Below are positions 25,460 to 34,055 of a stretch of DNA of 64,000 bases, in pieces. Each line of letters starts with the position of its first letter. Position 1 is the first letter of the stretch. The notes under the pieces were generated by a model. It made no database searches, was not told where the DNA came from, and worked only from the letters and a program-made list of their open reading frames with translations. The translations under genes were made by a program, and so were the position numbers. The stretch comes from Lentimicrobiaceae bacterium (GTDB lineage: Bacteria; Bacteroidota; Bacteroidia; Bacteroidales; Lentimicrobiaceae): the NCBI GenBank assembly GCA_020636745.1, contig JACJXH010000011.1, positions 37,826 to 101,825 of the forward strand, written 5' to 3'.

Positions 25460-26848
25460 TCACTTAATTTTTCCTTCTCTTCGCTCTTCCCACAACTGTT
25501 TAAAATTACGTTCACTTATCTGAGGTAATTTTCTTCTTGGTCCCCATGATTTAGCAAAAGCAACATTTAACAACGTATTTTTCAAACTTGCGCTGCCGGT
25601 ATCCATCCACTTCCGGTTAAGCATTATATTTTTCCAGCCGATCATGGATAAACGCTCAAATACAGTATAATAACCAGCCTTAACACTATCACGTCGGTTA
25701 AAAAGCAATAATTCATGCAGGTTAATCTTAACAGGACAAACTTCAGTACAACTGCCACACAACGAAGAAGAGAAACTGAGATGTTTATAATCATTCAACC
25801 CTTTTAACCATGGAGAAATAACTGAGCCAATTGGACCCGTATAAGTGGTTCCATATGCATGACCTCCAATAGTTTTGTAAACAGGACAAGTATTGAGACA
25901 AGCACCACAACGTATACAACTTAAAGCACGGCGCTGGTGTTTTTGTGCCAATACTTCCGACCGTCCATTATCAAGTAAAATCACATACATTTCTTCAGGT
26001 CCGTCAGATTCACCCTCTTTACGCGGACCGCTCAGAATACTATTGTAGGCAGAAATATTTTGACCTGTACCGTGCGTTGCCAATAAAGGCCAGAAAAGAT
26101 TCAGATTTTTAATTGATGGAATTACTTTTTCAATACCGACAATGACAATATGAACTTTTGGAAAACTTACACTCAGCAGACCATTTCCTTCATTTTCGGT
26201 TAAGCAAACAGAACCAGTATCGGCCAAAATAAAATTAGCTCCTGTAATCCCGATATCAGCATTAAAAAACTTTGTCCTCAATTTATTTCTAACAAAAGCA
26301 GTAATTTCCTGTGGTGTACTATTGGGCTTCAATCCGAATTTTTCCTGAAATAATTTAGCTACATCTTCCTTCGATTTATGCATCGCAGGAGTTACAATGT
26401 GATACGGATGTTCACCTGCCAGTTGTACAATATACTCGCCAAGGTCTGTTTCAAGTGATTCAACACCAATACTTTCAAGAAAATTATTTAAATCAAGCTC
26501 TTCTGAAACCATTGATTTGGATTTTACAACAGAAACAGCTTCATGTTTTTTAACAATTTCTCCTATTTCTTTAAGAGCCTCATTACAATCAAGCGCCCAA
26601 ATTACTTTCCCGCCATTTTTTTCAAAATTACTTTCAAATTCTATCAGATATTTATCCAGATCATTAATAACCTTATACTTCAGGTGAGCAGCACGTTGCC
26701 GGGCCAATTCCAGATTTGCAAACTGGAGCTTACCTCGTTTAACAGCATCATCATAACGACTGATATTGAAGGCAATTTTTTTTCTATGCTCAGTATTCAG
26801 TGCTTTTGATTCAGCGTCTTTCTTAAACTTATTATAAATTTCAGTCAT
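25460..26848 (-). CDS. lutB: LutB-type iron-sulfur protein (LUD domain, lactate utilisation)
   Basis: The 462-residue cytoplasmic protein matches LutB/YkgF, the [4Fe-4S] subunit of the LutABC L-lactate oxidation complex. The first about 300 residues form the LUD domain; SVVKSKSMVSEELDLN and ADTGSVCLTENEGNG are typical. A ferredoxin-like part follows with CIRCGACLNTCPVY (about 313-326) and CGSCTEVCPVKI (about 363-374), which together provide two 4Fe-4S clusters. The C-terminal DUF3390-like tail has a WxxGR-type end. lutA and lutC would normally adjoin it; neither is here, and rpiB lies just upstream on the same strand (7-bp gap). The partners may be elsewhere, so the lactate role is family-based. 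Confidence 0.9.
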   Translation of the reverse strand: MTEIYNKFKKDAESKALNTEHRKKIAFNISRYDDAVKRGKLQFANLELARQRAAHLKYKVINDLDKYLIEFESNFEKNGGKVIWALDCNEALKEIGEIVKKHEAVSVVKSKSMVSEELDLNNFLESIGVESLETDLGEYIVQLAGEHPYHIVTPAMHKSKEDVAKLFQEKFGLKPNSTPQEITAFVRNKLRTKFFNADIGITGANFILADTGSVCLTENEGNGLLSVSFPKVHIVIVGIEKVIPSIKNLNLFWPLLATHGTGQNISAYNSILSGPRKEGESDGPEEMYVILLDNGRSEVLAQKHQRRALSCIRCGACLNTCPVYKTIGGHAYGTTYTGPIGSVISPWLKGLNDYKHLSFSSSLCGSCTEVCPVKINLHELLLFNRRDSVKAGYYTVFERLSMIGWKNIMLNRKWMDTGSASLKNTLLNVAFAKSWGPRRKLPQISERNFKQLWEERREGKIK

Positions 26849-26855
26849 GCCTTCA

Positions 26856-27305
26856 TTATAGCAGGTTCGATATTTTATCCACTCTCAACTGGTGTCTTCC
26901 TCCTTCAAAGTCAGTATGCAGAAAAAGTTTCACCGCTTTAATTGCATCATCAAAATCGATAAAACGTCCCGGTAAAGAAAGTATATTTGCATCGTTGTGT
27001 CTCCGCGTAAGCTCAGCCTGTTCACTGTTCCAGCAAAGAGCAGCTCTTACACCGGGATATTTGTTAACAACCATGTTTACGCCATTTCCGCTACCGCATA
27101 TCACTATGCCACGCTGATAGACGTTTTCATTGACTGCTTTACCAAGTTTGTGTGCATAATCCGGATAATCAACACTTTCTGTTGAGAATGTTCCGAAATC
27201 GTGAAGTAAAAAACCTTCAGATGTTAAAACTTTAATTAAAAATTGTTTGAGTTCAAAACCGGCATGATCACTTGCCAGTGCCAAAGTTTGCGACTTATCC
27301 CACAT
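26856..27305 (-). CDS. rpiB: ribose-5-phosphate isomerase B
   Basis: RpiB interconverts ribose 5-phosphate and ribulose 5-phosphate in the pentose phosphate pathway. From the ATG at 27305 the product has 149 residues, the family norm. Family motifs are LASDHAGFELK (about residues 9-19) with the phosphate-binding Asp-His, SVDYPDYA (about 43-50), the active-site CGSGNGV loop with its catalytic cysteine (about 68-74), GVRAALC, and the RHNDANIL strand (about 92-99). A TTG at 27326 would add 7 residues. It sits 7 bp upstream of lutB, so the two are probably co-transcribed from the AT-rich intergenic region. Confidence 0.95.
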   Translation of the reverse strand: MWDKSQTLALASDHAGFELKQFLIKVLTSEGFLLHDFGTFSTESVDYPDYAHKLGKAVNENVYQRGIVICGSGNGVNMVVNKYPGVRAALCWNSEQAELTRRHNDANILSLPGRFIDFDDAIKAVKLFLHTDFEGGRHQLRVDKISNLL

Positions 27306-27821
27306 TGTTAATAATTTTTTTGACAAAATTAATCTTTAATCAGGCTTCTCAACGAAGTTCTTTTAAAATTAGTGACTTATGAAATGCCAAAATCCTTGAT
27401 AAAGATACAGTTGTTTCGTTATCAGATTTTTAGATTTTGTTAACATTATTTTGTTAATTGTGGATTAATTTTGTTACAATTTTCTGAAAACATTTCATGA
27501 AACAGTCAAAAACTTCAGTACGCTTGTTGATATTCACATTTGAGCGGTATTTATTACAAACAATCAACAATTGATTAACCACTTTTTTGATGTTTATCAA
27601 TGCAAATGAACAGTTGATTAACATTAATGAACCAATTGTTAATAAAGACACAATAAATTGAAAACCAATACCTCACTTGTTTTCTGATTGTTCATAAACT
27701 TTTAACAAACTGCTCATAGTGAAAAAAACAAGAAAAAAATTGAACAAGTTGCCAACACAACTAACAGCCCTAATAATAATAATGATTATTTAAATAATAT
27801 TTTATTAATAAAAACCGGAAG
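27306..27821. other. AT-rich gene-free region between rpiB and nadA
   Basis: This 516-bp divergent gap holds no credible gene. It is strongly AT-rich and repeats short words such as TTGTTAAT, TTGATTAA and GTTAACA, in part as inverted copies (for example near 27440-27475 and 27565-27650). Single-mismatch relatives of the DnaA box occur (TGTGGATTA at 27459-27467, TTAACCAC near 27575), but no exact TTATCCACA. It must contain the promoters of rpiB-lutB and nadA. An origin-like or long-leader role is possible but unsupported. Confidence 0.5.
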
Positions 27822-28802
27822 ATGGAAACCCTCATAACTTCAAAAAAAAATGAGCCTGCACAGGCTGAACTTTTGGAAGGCATTAAAAGATTGCAAAAAG
27901 AAAAGAATGCGATAATACTTGCACATTATTATCAGGTACCCGAAATTCAGGATTTGGCCGATTTTGTGGGCGATAGTTTGCAATTATCACAAAAAGCTTC
28001 GGAAACCAACGCTGATATTATCGTATTTGCAGGTGTACATTTTATGGCTGAAACTGCAAAAATTCTCAGTCCTGACAAAAAAGTTTTGTTGCCCGATCTT
28101 CAAGCCGGATGTTCATTGGCCGACAGTTGCCCTCCAGCTGCCTTCAGAGACTTTATTGATGCCTACCCGGGGCATAAGGTGATTTCATATATAAATTGCT
28201 CTGCTGCCATTAAAACCATGTCAGACGTAATTTGTACATCCAGCAATGCTCAAATGATTGTTAACTCATTTGCTGCTGATGAAAAACTGATTTTTGCGCC
28301 TGATAAAAATCTTGGAGCATATATCAACAGCAAATTAAACCGCAATATGGTTCTTTGGGATGGTAGTTGCCATGTGCATAATCAGCTGAGTGATGAAAAA
28401 GTGATTCAACTTAAGATAGAGAATCCAGATGCCAGGCTTATTGCACATCCCGAGTGCAGAGGACCTGTGCTTGCATTGGCTGATTTTGTAGGATCAACTG
28501 CTGCCATGCTTGAGTTTACAAAAAGTGATAAGAATCAAAGGTATATTGTGGCTACTGAAACAGGAATCATTCACCAAATGCAAAAGTATTCGCCTGAAAA
28601 GGAGTTTATTGTTGTGCCTTCTGATGAAACCTGTTCATGCAATGATTGTCCTTTTATGAAAATGAATACGGTACAAAAGTTGTACGATTGTCTTCAAAAT
28701 GAAACGCCTGAAATTTTGTTGAACCGCGAAATAATTGAAAAAGCAAGGCTTCCGATTTTGAGGATGCTCGAAATTAGCAAAGCGGCTAACCTGATTAAAT
28801 AA
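27822..28802 (+). CDS. nadA: quinolinate synthase A
   Basis: NadA condenses iminoaspartate with dihydroxyacetone phosphate to quinolinate in de novo NAD synthesis, using a [4Fe-4S] cluster. The 326-residue length is typical. Signatures are ILAHYYQVPEIQDLADFVGDS (split here as ILAHYYQ, then IQDLADFVGDS, about residues 32-52), FMAETAK, the first cluster Cys in PDLQAGCSLADSC, the HPEC segment (about 207-210), and a C-terminal CSCNDCPFMKMN, which supplies the last ligand. All three cluster cysteines are present. nadB and nadC are not adjacent. Transcription presumably starts in the AT-rich region upstream. Confidence 0.96.
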   Translation: METLITSKKNEPAQAELLEGIKRLQKEKNAIILAHYYQVPEIQDLADFVGDSLQLSQKASETNADIIVFAGVHFMAETAKILSPDKKVLLPDLQAGCSLADSCPPAAFRDFIDAYPGHKVISYINCSAAIKTMSDVICTSSNAQMIVNSFAADEKLIFAPDKNLGAYINSKLNRNMVLWDGSCHVHNQLSDEKVIQLKIENPDARLIAHPECRGPVLALADFVGSTAAMLEFTKSDKNQRYIVATETGIIHQMQKYSPEKEFIVVPSDETCSCNDCPFMKMNTVQKLYDCLQNETPEILLNREIIEKARLPILRMLEISKAANLIK

Positions 28803-28839
28803 TCAGATTAGTTCCAGATGAAATATTTAACTTTACACA

Positions 28840-30357
28840 ATGCGAAAATTTGCTTTTACTATTTTGTTCCTTCTTTTGGCTTTGTTCATTAAAGCCCAGG
28901 AAAATGCTGTCAATCCCAATGGATATAATAGCTTTTATTTTGCAAACGGTAAACTATCAAGCGAAGGAACTATGCGCGATGGAAAGCCTGATGGGTATTG
29001 GAAAACCTATTGGGAAAACGGTACATTAAAGGCTGAAGGAAATCGCAAAAATTTTGAGCTGGACAGCACCTGGACTTTTTATGATGAGAATGGCAAAACC
29101 ACCCTTCAGATTAATTACCTGAATGGTAAAAAAGAAGGAATTCGCCGTACCATCCGTGAAAATGAAGTAGTTGAAGAAAATTTTTCAAACGATGTAAAAC
29201 AAGGATTAACCATTTACTATTATCCTGATGGTAAAATAATGCGTTCGATCAATTTTGAAAACGGACTTGAAAATGGATTTGCCCGCGAATTCGCACAGGA
29301 TGGTACTGTTGTAACGCTTATCGAATACCGAAGAGGTTTTATCATTGATCGTGAAAATATCAACCGCCGTGATAAAAATGGTTTGAAACAAGGAACGTGG
29401 AAGTTTTTTTATGCTGATGGTAAAGTAAAAACAGAAGGTACTTACCGTGATGATAAACGAAATGGATATTTTAAAGAATATGACGATAAAGGGATATTAA
29501 CTGACATCTCAAAATTTGTGAATGATGTAAAGCAGGAAGAAGTACCTGAACTTGCAAGACTTGATGTTAAAACAGATTATTATCCTGATGGAAAAGTAAA
29601 AACAGTAGCTAGTTATAAAGGAAATGTTCCCGAAGGAATCAGACGTGAATATAACGAAAACGGACAAGTAACAGACTCATACACATATCGTAATGGAAAA
29701 ATTATCGCAGAGGGCATAATTGACGATGAAGGGATTAAAGATGGTCCCTGGAAAGAGTATTATGAAGATGGGCAGCTTCGTTCGGAAGGAAACTACAGAC
29801 AAGGAAAAAAAATAGGAAAATGGAAATATTTTCACCAGAACGGAAATCTGGAACAGGAAGGCAACTACAATAATCAGGGTAATGCCGACGGAAACTGGGT
29901 GTGGTATTATGACAACAATACGCTGTTGCGCGAAGAATCATTTTTAAACGGACAATCAGAAGGTTTGTTTGCCGAATACGATGAAAACGGAAAAGTCATT
30001 ATTCAGGGCGAATATGTTGACGGACTTGAAGAAGGATTATGGAAGTATCAGCTTGGTGATCACAGGGAAGAAGGAACCTACCGCGGAGGCATGAGAAACG
30101 GAGAATGGAAATATTTTTATGATGATGGCAAGTTGGCTTTTCAGGGATCTTTTATTGATGACAATCCCAATGGACGTCATATTTGGTATTGGCCTGATGG
30201 CAAAAAAAAGGACGAAGGCGAATTTATCAATGGCATGAAAACCGGCGATTGGATTCAATATAATCAGGATGGAACAACTTTTCTGGTTATCAGCTATCAA
30301 AATGGTATTGAGAAAAAATATGATGGCGTAAAAATAAAGCCTGAATTTACAGAATAG
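28840..30357 (+). CDS. exported MORN-like repeat protein (YwqK family)
   Basis: The 505-residue protein has a signal peptide (residues about 1-19, ending IKAQ) and is otherwise made of about 20 short tandem repeats of 22-24 residues. The repeats follow a Y-x-D/N-G-K-x-x-x-E-G-x-Y/F-x-x-G-x-x-x-G-x-W pattern (for example YYEDGQLRSEGNYRQGKK). This is the MORN-variant repeat annotated as YwqK-type antitoxin in many genomes, although no toxin is adjacent and the label may be misleading. Such beta-hairpin ladders usually mediate protein or surface binding. It starts 37 bp after nadA. It is probably periplasmic or on the cell surface; its role is unknown. Confidence 0.85.
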   Translation: MRKFAFTILFLLLALFIKAQENAVNPNGYNSFYFANGKLSSEGTMRDGKPDGYWKTYWENGTLKAEGNRKNFELDSTWTFYDENGKTTLQINYLNGKKEGIRRTIRENEVVEENFSNDVKQGLTIYYYPDGKIMRSINFENGLENGFAREFAQDGTVVTLIEYRRGFIIDRENINRRDKNGLKQGTWKFFYADGKVKTEGTYRDDKRNGYFKEYDDKGILTDISKFVNDVKQEEVPELARLDVKTDYYPDGKVKTVASYKGNVPEGIRREYNENGQVTDSYTYRNGKIIAEGIIDDEGIKDGPWKEYYEDGQLRSEGNYRQGKKIGKWKYFHQNGNLEQEGNYNNQGNADGNWVWYYDNNTLLREESFLNGQSEGLFAEYDENGKVIIQGEYVDGLEEGLWKYQLGDHREEGTYRGGMRNGEWKYFYDDGKLAFQGSFIDDNPNGRHIWYWPDGKKKDEGEFINGMKTGDWIQYNQDGTTFLVISYQNGIEKKYDGVKIKPEFTE

Positions 30358-30417
30358 TTTGTTGGTTTATTTTTCATTTTCCTGTTTTTGCATGACTTTT
30401 TATTAATACACATCAAG

Positions 30418-31059
30418 ATGAAAAACAAAGCATTATATGGTTTGATGTCTGCCTTGTTTATTTCAGGTGGATTATACGCTCAAACCCTCAAGGAAATACC
30501 CTTGAAAAAACCTGATATTCATTCGGGAAAACCATTGATGACAGCCTTAATGGAGCGAAGCAGTCATCGCGAGTTTGACAGCAGACAATTATCTGAAGAA
30601 CATTTATCAGGACTGCTTTGGGCAGCTTGTGGCATTAACAGGCAGGAATCAGGAAAACGCACAGCTCCATCATCCATGAACTTTCAGGATGTACAGTTAT
30701 ATGTTTTGATGCAAAGTGGTATTTATCTTTACAACGAAGCCAATCATAAGCTATCATTAGTAAAGGAGGGTGATTACCGGGCGATGGCCGGTAAACAGGA
30801 TTTTGTAGCTACAGCCCCTGTAAATTTGGTTTTGGTATCAGATTACAGCCGGATGGAGAAGGCAGAAGAAAAAGAAAAGGAATTTTATTCAGCCATTGAT
30901 GCCGGATTTATTTCTCAGAACATTTATCTGTACTGTGCTTCAGAAGGACTCAATACCGTTGTAAGAGCTTACATCGATCGCGAAAATTTACATCAAATCA
31001 TGCAATTAAAGCCTGAGCAACATGTAATTGTTTCTCAAACAGTTGGCTATAAGCCCTGA
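30418..31059 (+). CDS. exported nitroreductase-family protein
   Basis: From the ATG at 30418 this is a 213-residue protein with a signal peptide (about residues 5-21, ending LYAQ). The mature part matches the nitroreductase/SagB-like FMN fold. ERSSHREFDSRQLS (about residues 43-56) is the FMN phosphate-binding arginine region, APSSMNFQDVQLYVL follows, and FISQNIYLYCASEGLNTVVRAY is the C-terminal conserved helix and strand. An exported member is unusual against cytoplasmic NfsB-type enzymes, but such proteins are common in anaerobic Bacteroidota. Substrate is unknown. A TTG at 30388 would add 10 residues upstream of the signal peptide and is less likely. Confidence 0.85.
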   Translation: MKNKALYGLMSALFISGGLYAQTLKEIPLKKPDIHSGKPLMTALMERSSHREFDSRQLSEEHLSGLLWAACGINRQESGKRTAPSSMNFQDVQLYVLMQSGIYLYNEANHKLSLVKEGDYRAMAGKQDFVATAPVNLVLVSDYSRMEKAEEKEKEFYSAIDAGFISQNIYLYCASEGLNTVVRAYIDRENLHQIMQLKPEQHVIVSQTVGYKP

Positions 31060-31074
31060 TTAAGCAGATGATGT

Positions 31075-31635
31075 TCATCTGGTAAGGTAGTATCTTTTGT
31101 ATGTACCATAACTTCCACCCGAACCTCCCGGAATAGTTTCGCGGCGCCATCCCGAAATAATAATTTTCTTGTCATCCAGCACATCCAGCTTCAGGTACAT
31201 ATCATAGGCACCTACAACAAAATCGTGGTAAGGAAGTGAAAAGAAAAGAGTAATTGTTCCATCGCTGCCTGAATTGAAATTATATGGAACCCAGGCAGCT
31301 GTATCTGTATAATTTATTCCGTTTTTTGAATAACGGTGAATCATAAAGCCAGCACCATAGCCAGGCAAAGTCTGATTCGGTTTTTGAAATTCAATTGTAC
31401 CGGATTTTACACTTATTGAATCACTGGTAATTGTGCTAATACCTCCACTCAGCACATCTGTTTTGGCAACCAGTGTATCAACATTCCATACACCTCCTTC
31501 TGTAAAAATTCTGATTGTTTTTTCAGTGGTGCTTTCTGTTTTAAGTTCATCTACTACTTCGCACGAAGAAATGATGAATATTATTATCAGTAAAAAACAG
31601 TACTTAAACTGACTTTTATCTTTTTTCCGATTCAT
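31075..31635 (-). CDS. hypothetical lipoprotein
   Basis: From the ATG at 31635 the product has 186 residues. A lysine-rich start and a hydrophobic segment (about residues 10-24) end in a lipobox (IISSC), with an acidic residue after the Cys as often seen in Bacteroidota surface lipoproteins. The body is predicted all-beta and rich in Ser, Thr, Gly and aromatic residues, with no motif I recognise; a lipocalin-like or carbohydrate-binding fold would fit but is not shown. It converges on the nitroreductase gene with a 15-bp gap. Confidence 0.7.
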   Translation of the reverse strand: MNRKKDKSQFKYCFLLIIIFIISSCEVVDELKTESTTEKTIRIFTEGGVWNVDTLVAKTDVLSGGISTITSDSISVKSGTIEFQKPNQTLPGYGAGFMIHRYSKNGINYTDTAAWVPYNFNSGSDGTITLFFSLPYHDFVVGAYDMYLKLDVLDDKKIIISGWRRETIPGGSGGSYGTYKRYYLTR

Positions 31636-31811
31636 ATCTGCAGGTTTACTACAAAGATGATACAAGAATTTTCAGTTGAAAATACCTATTGTTAGGGATA
31701 TTTTGTGAGTTATAATACCGATAAATACAGGCAACCTGAACAACATTCGAAATTATAACCCAATCAATTGGGCAGGAAATTCAGGATGAATCAAAACCCC
31801 AAAAATAAAAA

Positions 31812-33239
31812 TTAACCGATGCTGACAATTGGCCATGGGGTAGCCTTTTCCCAGGCTCCTTTGGTAAAATCAGGCACTTCTATAAGCTGGCTTCTGTTAT
31901 TGACCGACATTTCACTCAGCTGAACAATTGAGGACCAAGTAGCGGCATCATAAACATCCTGATCAAGAGGGAGGCCATTACGCAAACAATAAATAAGGCG
32001 GTAATCCATGATAAAATCCATACCACCATGACCACCCACCTGGCGCGCTTTTTCACCGATTTGTCTGGCTAACGGGTGTTCATATTCTGACAGAAGAGTA
32101 TCAAGTTCATTGGATTGAAGAAACTTGTGAGCGTTGGGTTCAAGTGCAATGGCTTGCTGCGGATATTTTCTGGCCAATCCTTTTGTTCCGCTAATAAGAT
32201 GCAGACGGCTATATGGCCTAGGACTTGTTGTATCGTGTTGTATCAGGAGATTACGACCTTTAACTGTTTGTATAAGAGTTGTATTCATATCGCCCAGCAA
32301 GTATGTTTCACGTGCCTCAGGTGAATCCTGACCATATTTTTCTCCGGCAAAAAGACTCAGACCCGTTTGCTTTGTCGACATGGATGTTAAATAATCAAAT
32401 CTATCGCCCCGGTTAATGCCCATGATTTGTGCAATTGGTCCAAGACCATGAGTGGGGTAGAGGTTTCCGTTGTGTTTTTTACTGAATTCAAGCCGCCAGT
32501 GGTTATAATATCCTCCTTCAGCCTCATCGAGAAATTTAAGTGCTCGCAAATCGTGTATATATGCTCCTTCAGCATATAAAATTTCACCGAAAAGGCCCTG
32601 TCGGGCCATATTAAGCGTGGCAAGTTCGAAGAAATCATAACAGCAGTTTTCAAGCATCATGCAATGACGCCGTGTTTCTTCAGCAGTGTTTACCAACTGC
32701 CAGCATTCATCAATGGTGACCGCTGCTGGAACTTCAAGGGCTACATGTTTGCCGTGTTTCATGGCATATACTGCAATTGGAGTATGTAAGTTCCAGGGTG
32801 TACAATTATATATTAAATCAATGTCATCTCTCTGGCAAACCTTCATCCAGTCATCATCGCCTGAGTATTCAGCTGCTTCAGGTAATCCTGCTTTGCGTAA
32901 ATATGAGTTAGCTTCTTTGAGTAATTGAGCACGTACATCGCAAATGACGCGAATACTGGCACCTTCAATCTGTGTATAACGATGCACGGCTTCGATACCG
33001 CGCATTCCAATGCCAATAATAGCAATGCGCACTGTTTCAATAGGTTCGCAGGATAAACCCATGACAGATTTTCCCGGTTTTTTATCATTTATGATACCTG
33101 TTTGCAGAGATTGATTTCCAATCGAATTATCCGTCTGATTAGCAAAAAGATTTCCAATGGAACCTAGTCCTATTGCAGCCGAACTCATGGCTGCAATCTT
33201 TAAAAAATCACGGCGACTGCTTTTGTGCTTATCCTTCAT
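31812..33239 (-). CDS. Tat-exported GH109-like Gfo/Idh/MocA oxidoreductase
   Basis: From the ATG at 33239 this 475-residue protein begins with a twin-arginine signal (SSRRDFLKIA, about residues 7-16) and hydrophobic core. Next are an NAD-binding Rossmann fold (IAIIGIGMRGIEAV) and a Gfo/Idh/MocA C-terminal domain. The segments LEVPAAVTIDECWQLV, RRHCMMLENCCYD and NLYPTHGLGPIAQIMG are those of glycoside hydrolase family 109. GH109 enzymes remove terminal alpha-N-acetylgalactosamine by an NAD-dependent redox-elimination mechanism. Folding with NAD in the cytoplasm before Tat export explains the signal. It is not inside a visible polysaccharide-utilisation locus. A TTG-extended N-terminus to 33284 would sit ahead of the Tat signal and is unlikely. 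Confidence 0.88.
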   Translation of the reverse strand: MKDKHKSSRRDFLKIAAMSSAAIGLGSIGNLFANQTDNSIGNQSLQTGIINDKKPGKSVMGLSCEPIETVRIAIIGIGMRGIEAVHRYTQIEGASIRVICDVRAQLLKEANSYLRKAGLPEAAEYSGDDDWMKVCQRDDIDLIYNCTPWNLHTPIAVYAMKHGKHVALEVPAAVTIDECWQLVNTAEETRRHCMMLENCCYDFFELATLNMARQGLFGEILYAEGAYIHDLRALKFLDEAEGGYYNHWRLEFSKKHNGNLYPTHGLGPIAQIMGINRGDRFDYLTSMSTKQTGLSLFAGEKYGQDSPEARETYLLGDMNTTLIQTVKGRNLLIQHDTTSPRPYSRLHLISGTKGLARKYPQQAIALEPNAHKFLQSNELDTLLSEYEHPLARQIGEKARQVGGHGGMDFIMDYRLIYCLRNGLPLDQDVYDAATWSSIVQLSEMSVNNRSQLIEVPDFTKGAWEKATPWPIVSIG

Positions 33240-33259
33240 AAAATATTTTATTAAGTAAG

Positions 33260-33267
33260 CAAAAATA
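33260..33267 (-). promoter_or_regulatory. candidate -7 promoter element of the GH109-like gene
   Basis: On the minus strand this reads TATTTTTG, matching TAnnTTTG, 20 bp before the ATG at 33239. No -33 element with the expected spacing was found. Confidence 0.33.
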
Positions 33268-33424
33268 GAAATATTTAGATTCAAAAACCGAAAATGAAAT
33301 AAAATGGAAAAGAGAGTCAGCTTTGCCTTTCCGGATACAGGATCAAACCGAAAGATATTGGAATTGAGCGGGTAAAATGAGCATGCGGCAAATGAAGAGC
33401 AGCGTAATTTTTAAGAATTGTGGT

Positions 33425-34027
33425 TTATTTCCACTGCAAAGTTTCAAGCATGTGTTGAATATCGCCTTTGATAAAATCTATTACCGGCGCCAATGAATCA
33501 TTGTTGGGCAAAGTATTGAAATATAGGGCTCCTCTTAAAAAGTGAGTTGTGCTATCGGTCACATAAAACTGATAAGCTGAAGCAGCTCCGGTACCTTGTA
33601 TATCATACACAAGTCCATACACCTGATGTTTGCTGTTTTCAATTCTAACTTCCTCAATAGCAGATGCTTTTGGTATGTGTTTCATAACAAGTTCATGTGC
33701 ATCTTCGGTAAAAACGCCCAGATTTTTATTCACTGTTTTATAGCTCAGGTGTACACGGCCCTTAAACTGAGGAAAATCAATATTAATCCAGTTGGCTTCG
33801 GCCGGGGCATGCACATCTTTGGTAATGCGGGCATAAGCCGGGTATTCAAATGAATATGGGAAAATGCTGTCGAGCAAACGGTAATTTTTATCGGGTAAAC
33901 TTATTCGGAAATATCCTCGTGGTTTGGGTGTTGGTGTTTCACTACAGGCGCTAAAAAATAATATCGAAGTGATGAATATACCTGACAATAAACGATGTAG
34001 TAATTTAGAACTGACCTTATTTTTCAT
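33425..34027 (-). CDS. gldD: gliding motility lipoprotein GldD
   Basis: The 200-residue protein has a signal peptide and lipobox (FFSAC, Cys about residue 28), followed by the GldD hallmark PKPRGYFRI and a compact beta-rich domain. GldD is one of the envelope lipoproteins of the Bacteroidota gliding machinery associated with type IX secretion. In Flavobacterium johnsoniae it is needed for gliding, but the gene also occurs in non-gliding members. It lies 28 bp downstream of gldE on the same strand, the usual pairing, so the two are surely co-transcribed. Confidence 0.93.
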   Translation of the reverse strand: MKNKVSSKLLHRLLSGIFITSILFFSACSETPTPKPRGYFRISLPDKNYRLLDSIFPYSFEYPAYARITKDVHAPAEANWINIDFPQFKGRVHLSYKTVNKNLGVFTEDAHELVMKHIPKASAIEEVRIENSKHQVYGLVYDIQGTGAASAYQFYVTDSTTHFLRGALYFNTLPNNDSLAPVIDFIKGDIQHMLETLQWK

Positions 34028-34055
34028 TCTGTAAGTTTATTAACAGGAAAATGCT

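Noticed and set aside
28840..30357. YwqK-type annotation as antitoxin of a toxin-antitoxin system
   Set aside because: The protein has a signal peptide and MORN-like repeats, and no toxin gene is adjacent, so a toxin-antitoxin role is not supported.
31065..31081. CAGATGA/TCATCTG hairpin at the convergent gene ends
   Set aside because: A 7-bp stem without a T-run that overlaps the lipoprotein's last codons. It is not convincing as a terminator.
32304..32319. Third parS-like sequence (TGTTTCACGTG) within the GH109-like gene
   Set aside because: Only the left arm and core match. The right arm reads CCTCA instead of AAACA, so ParB binding is unlikely.
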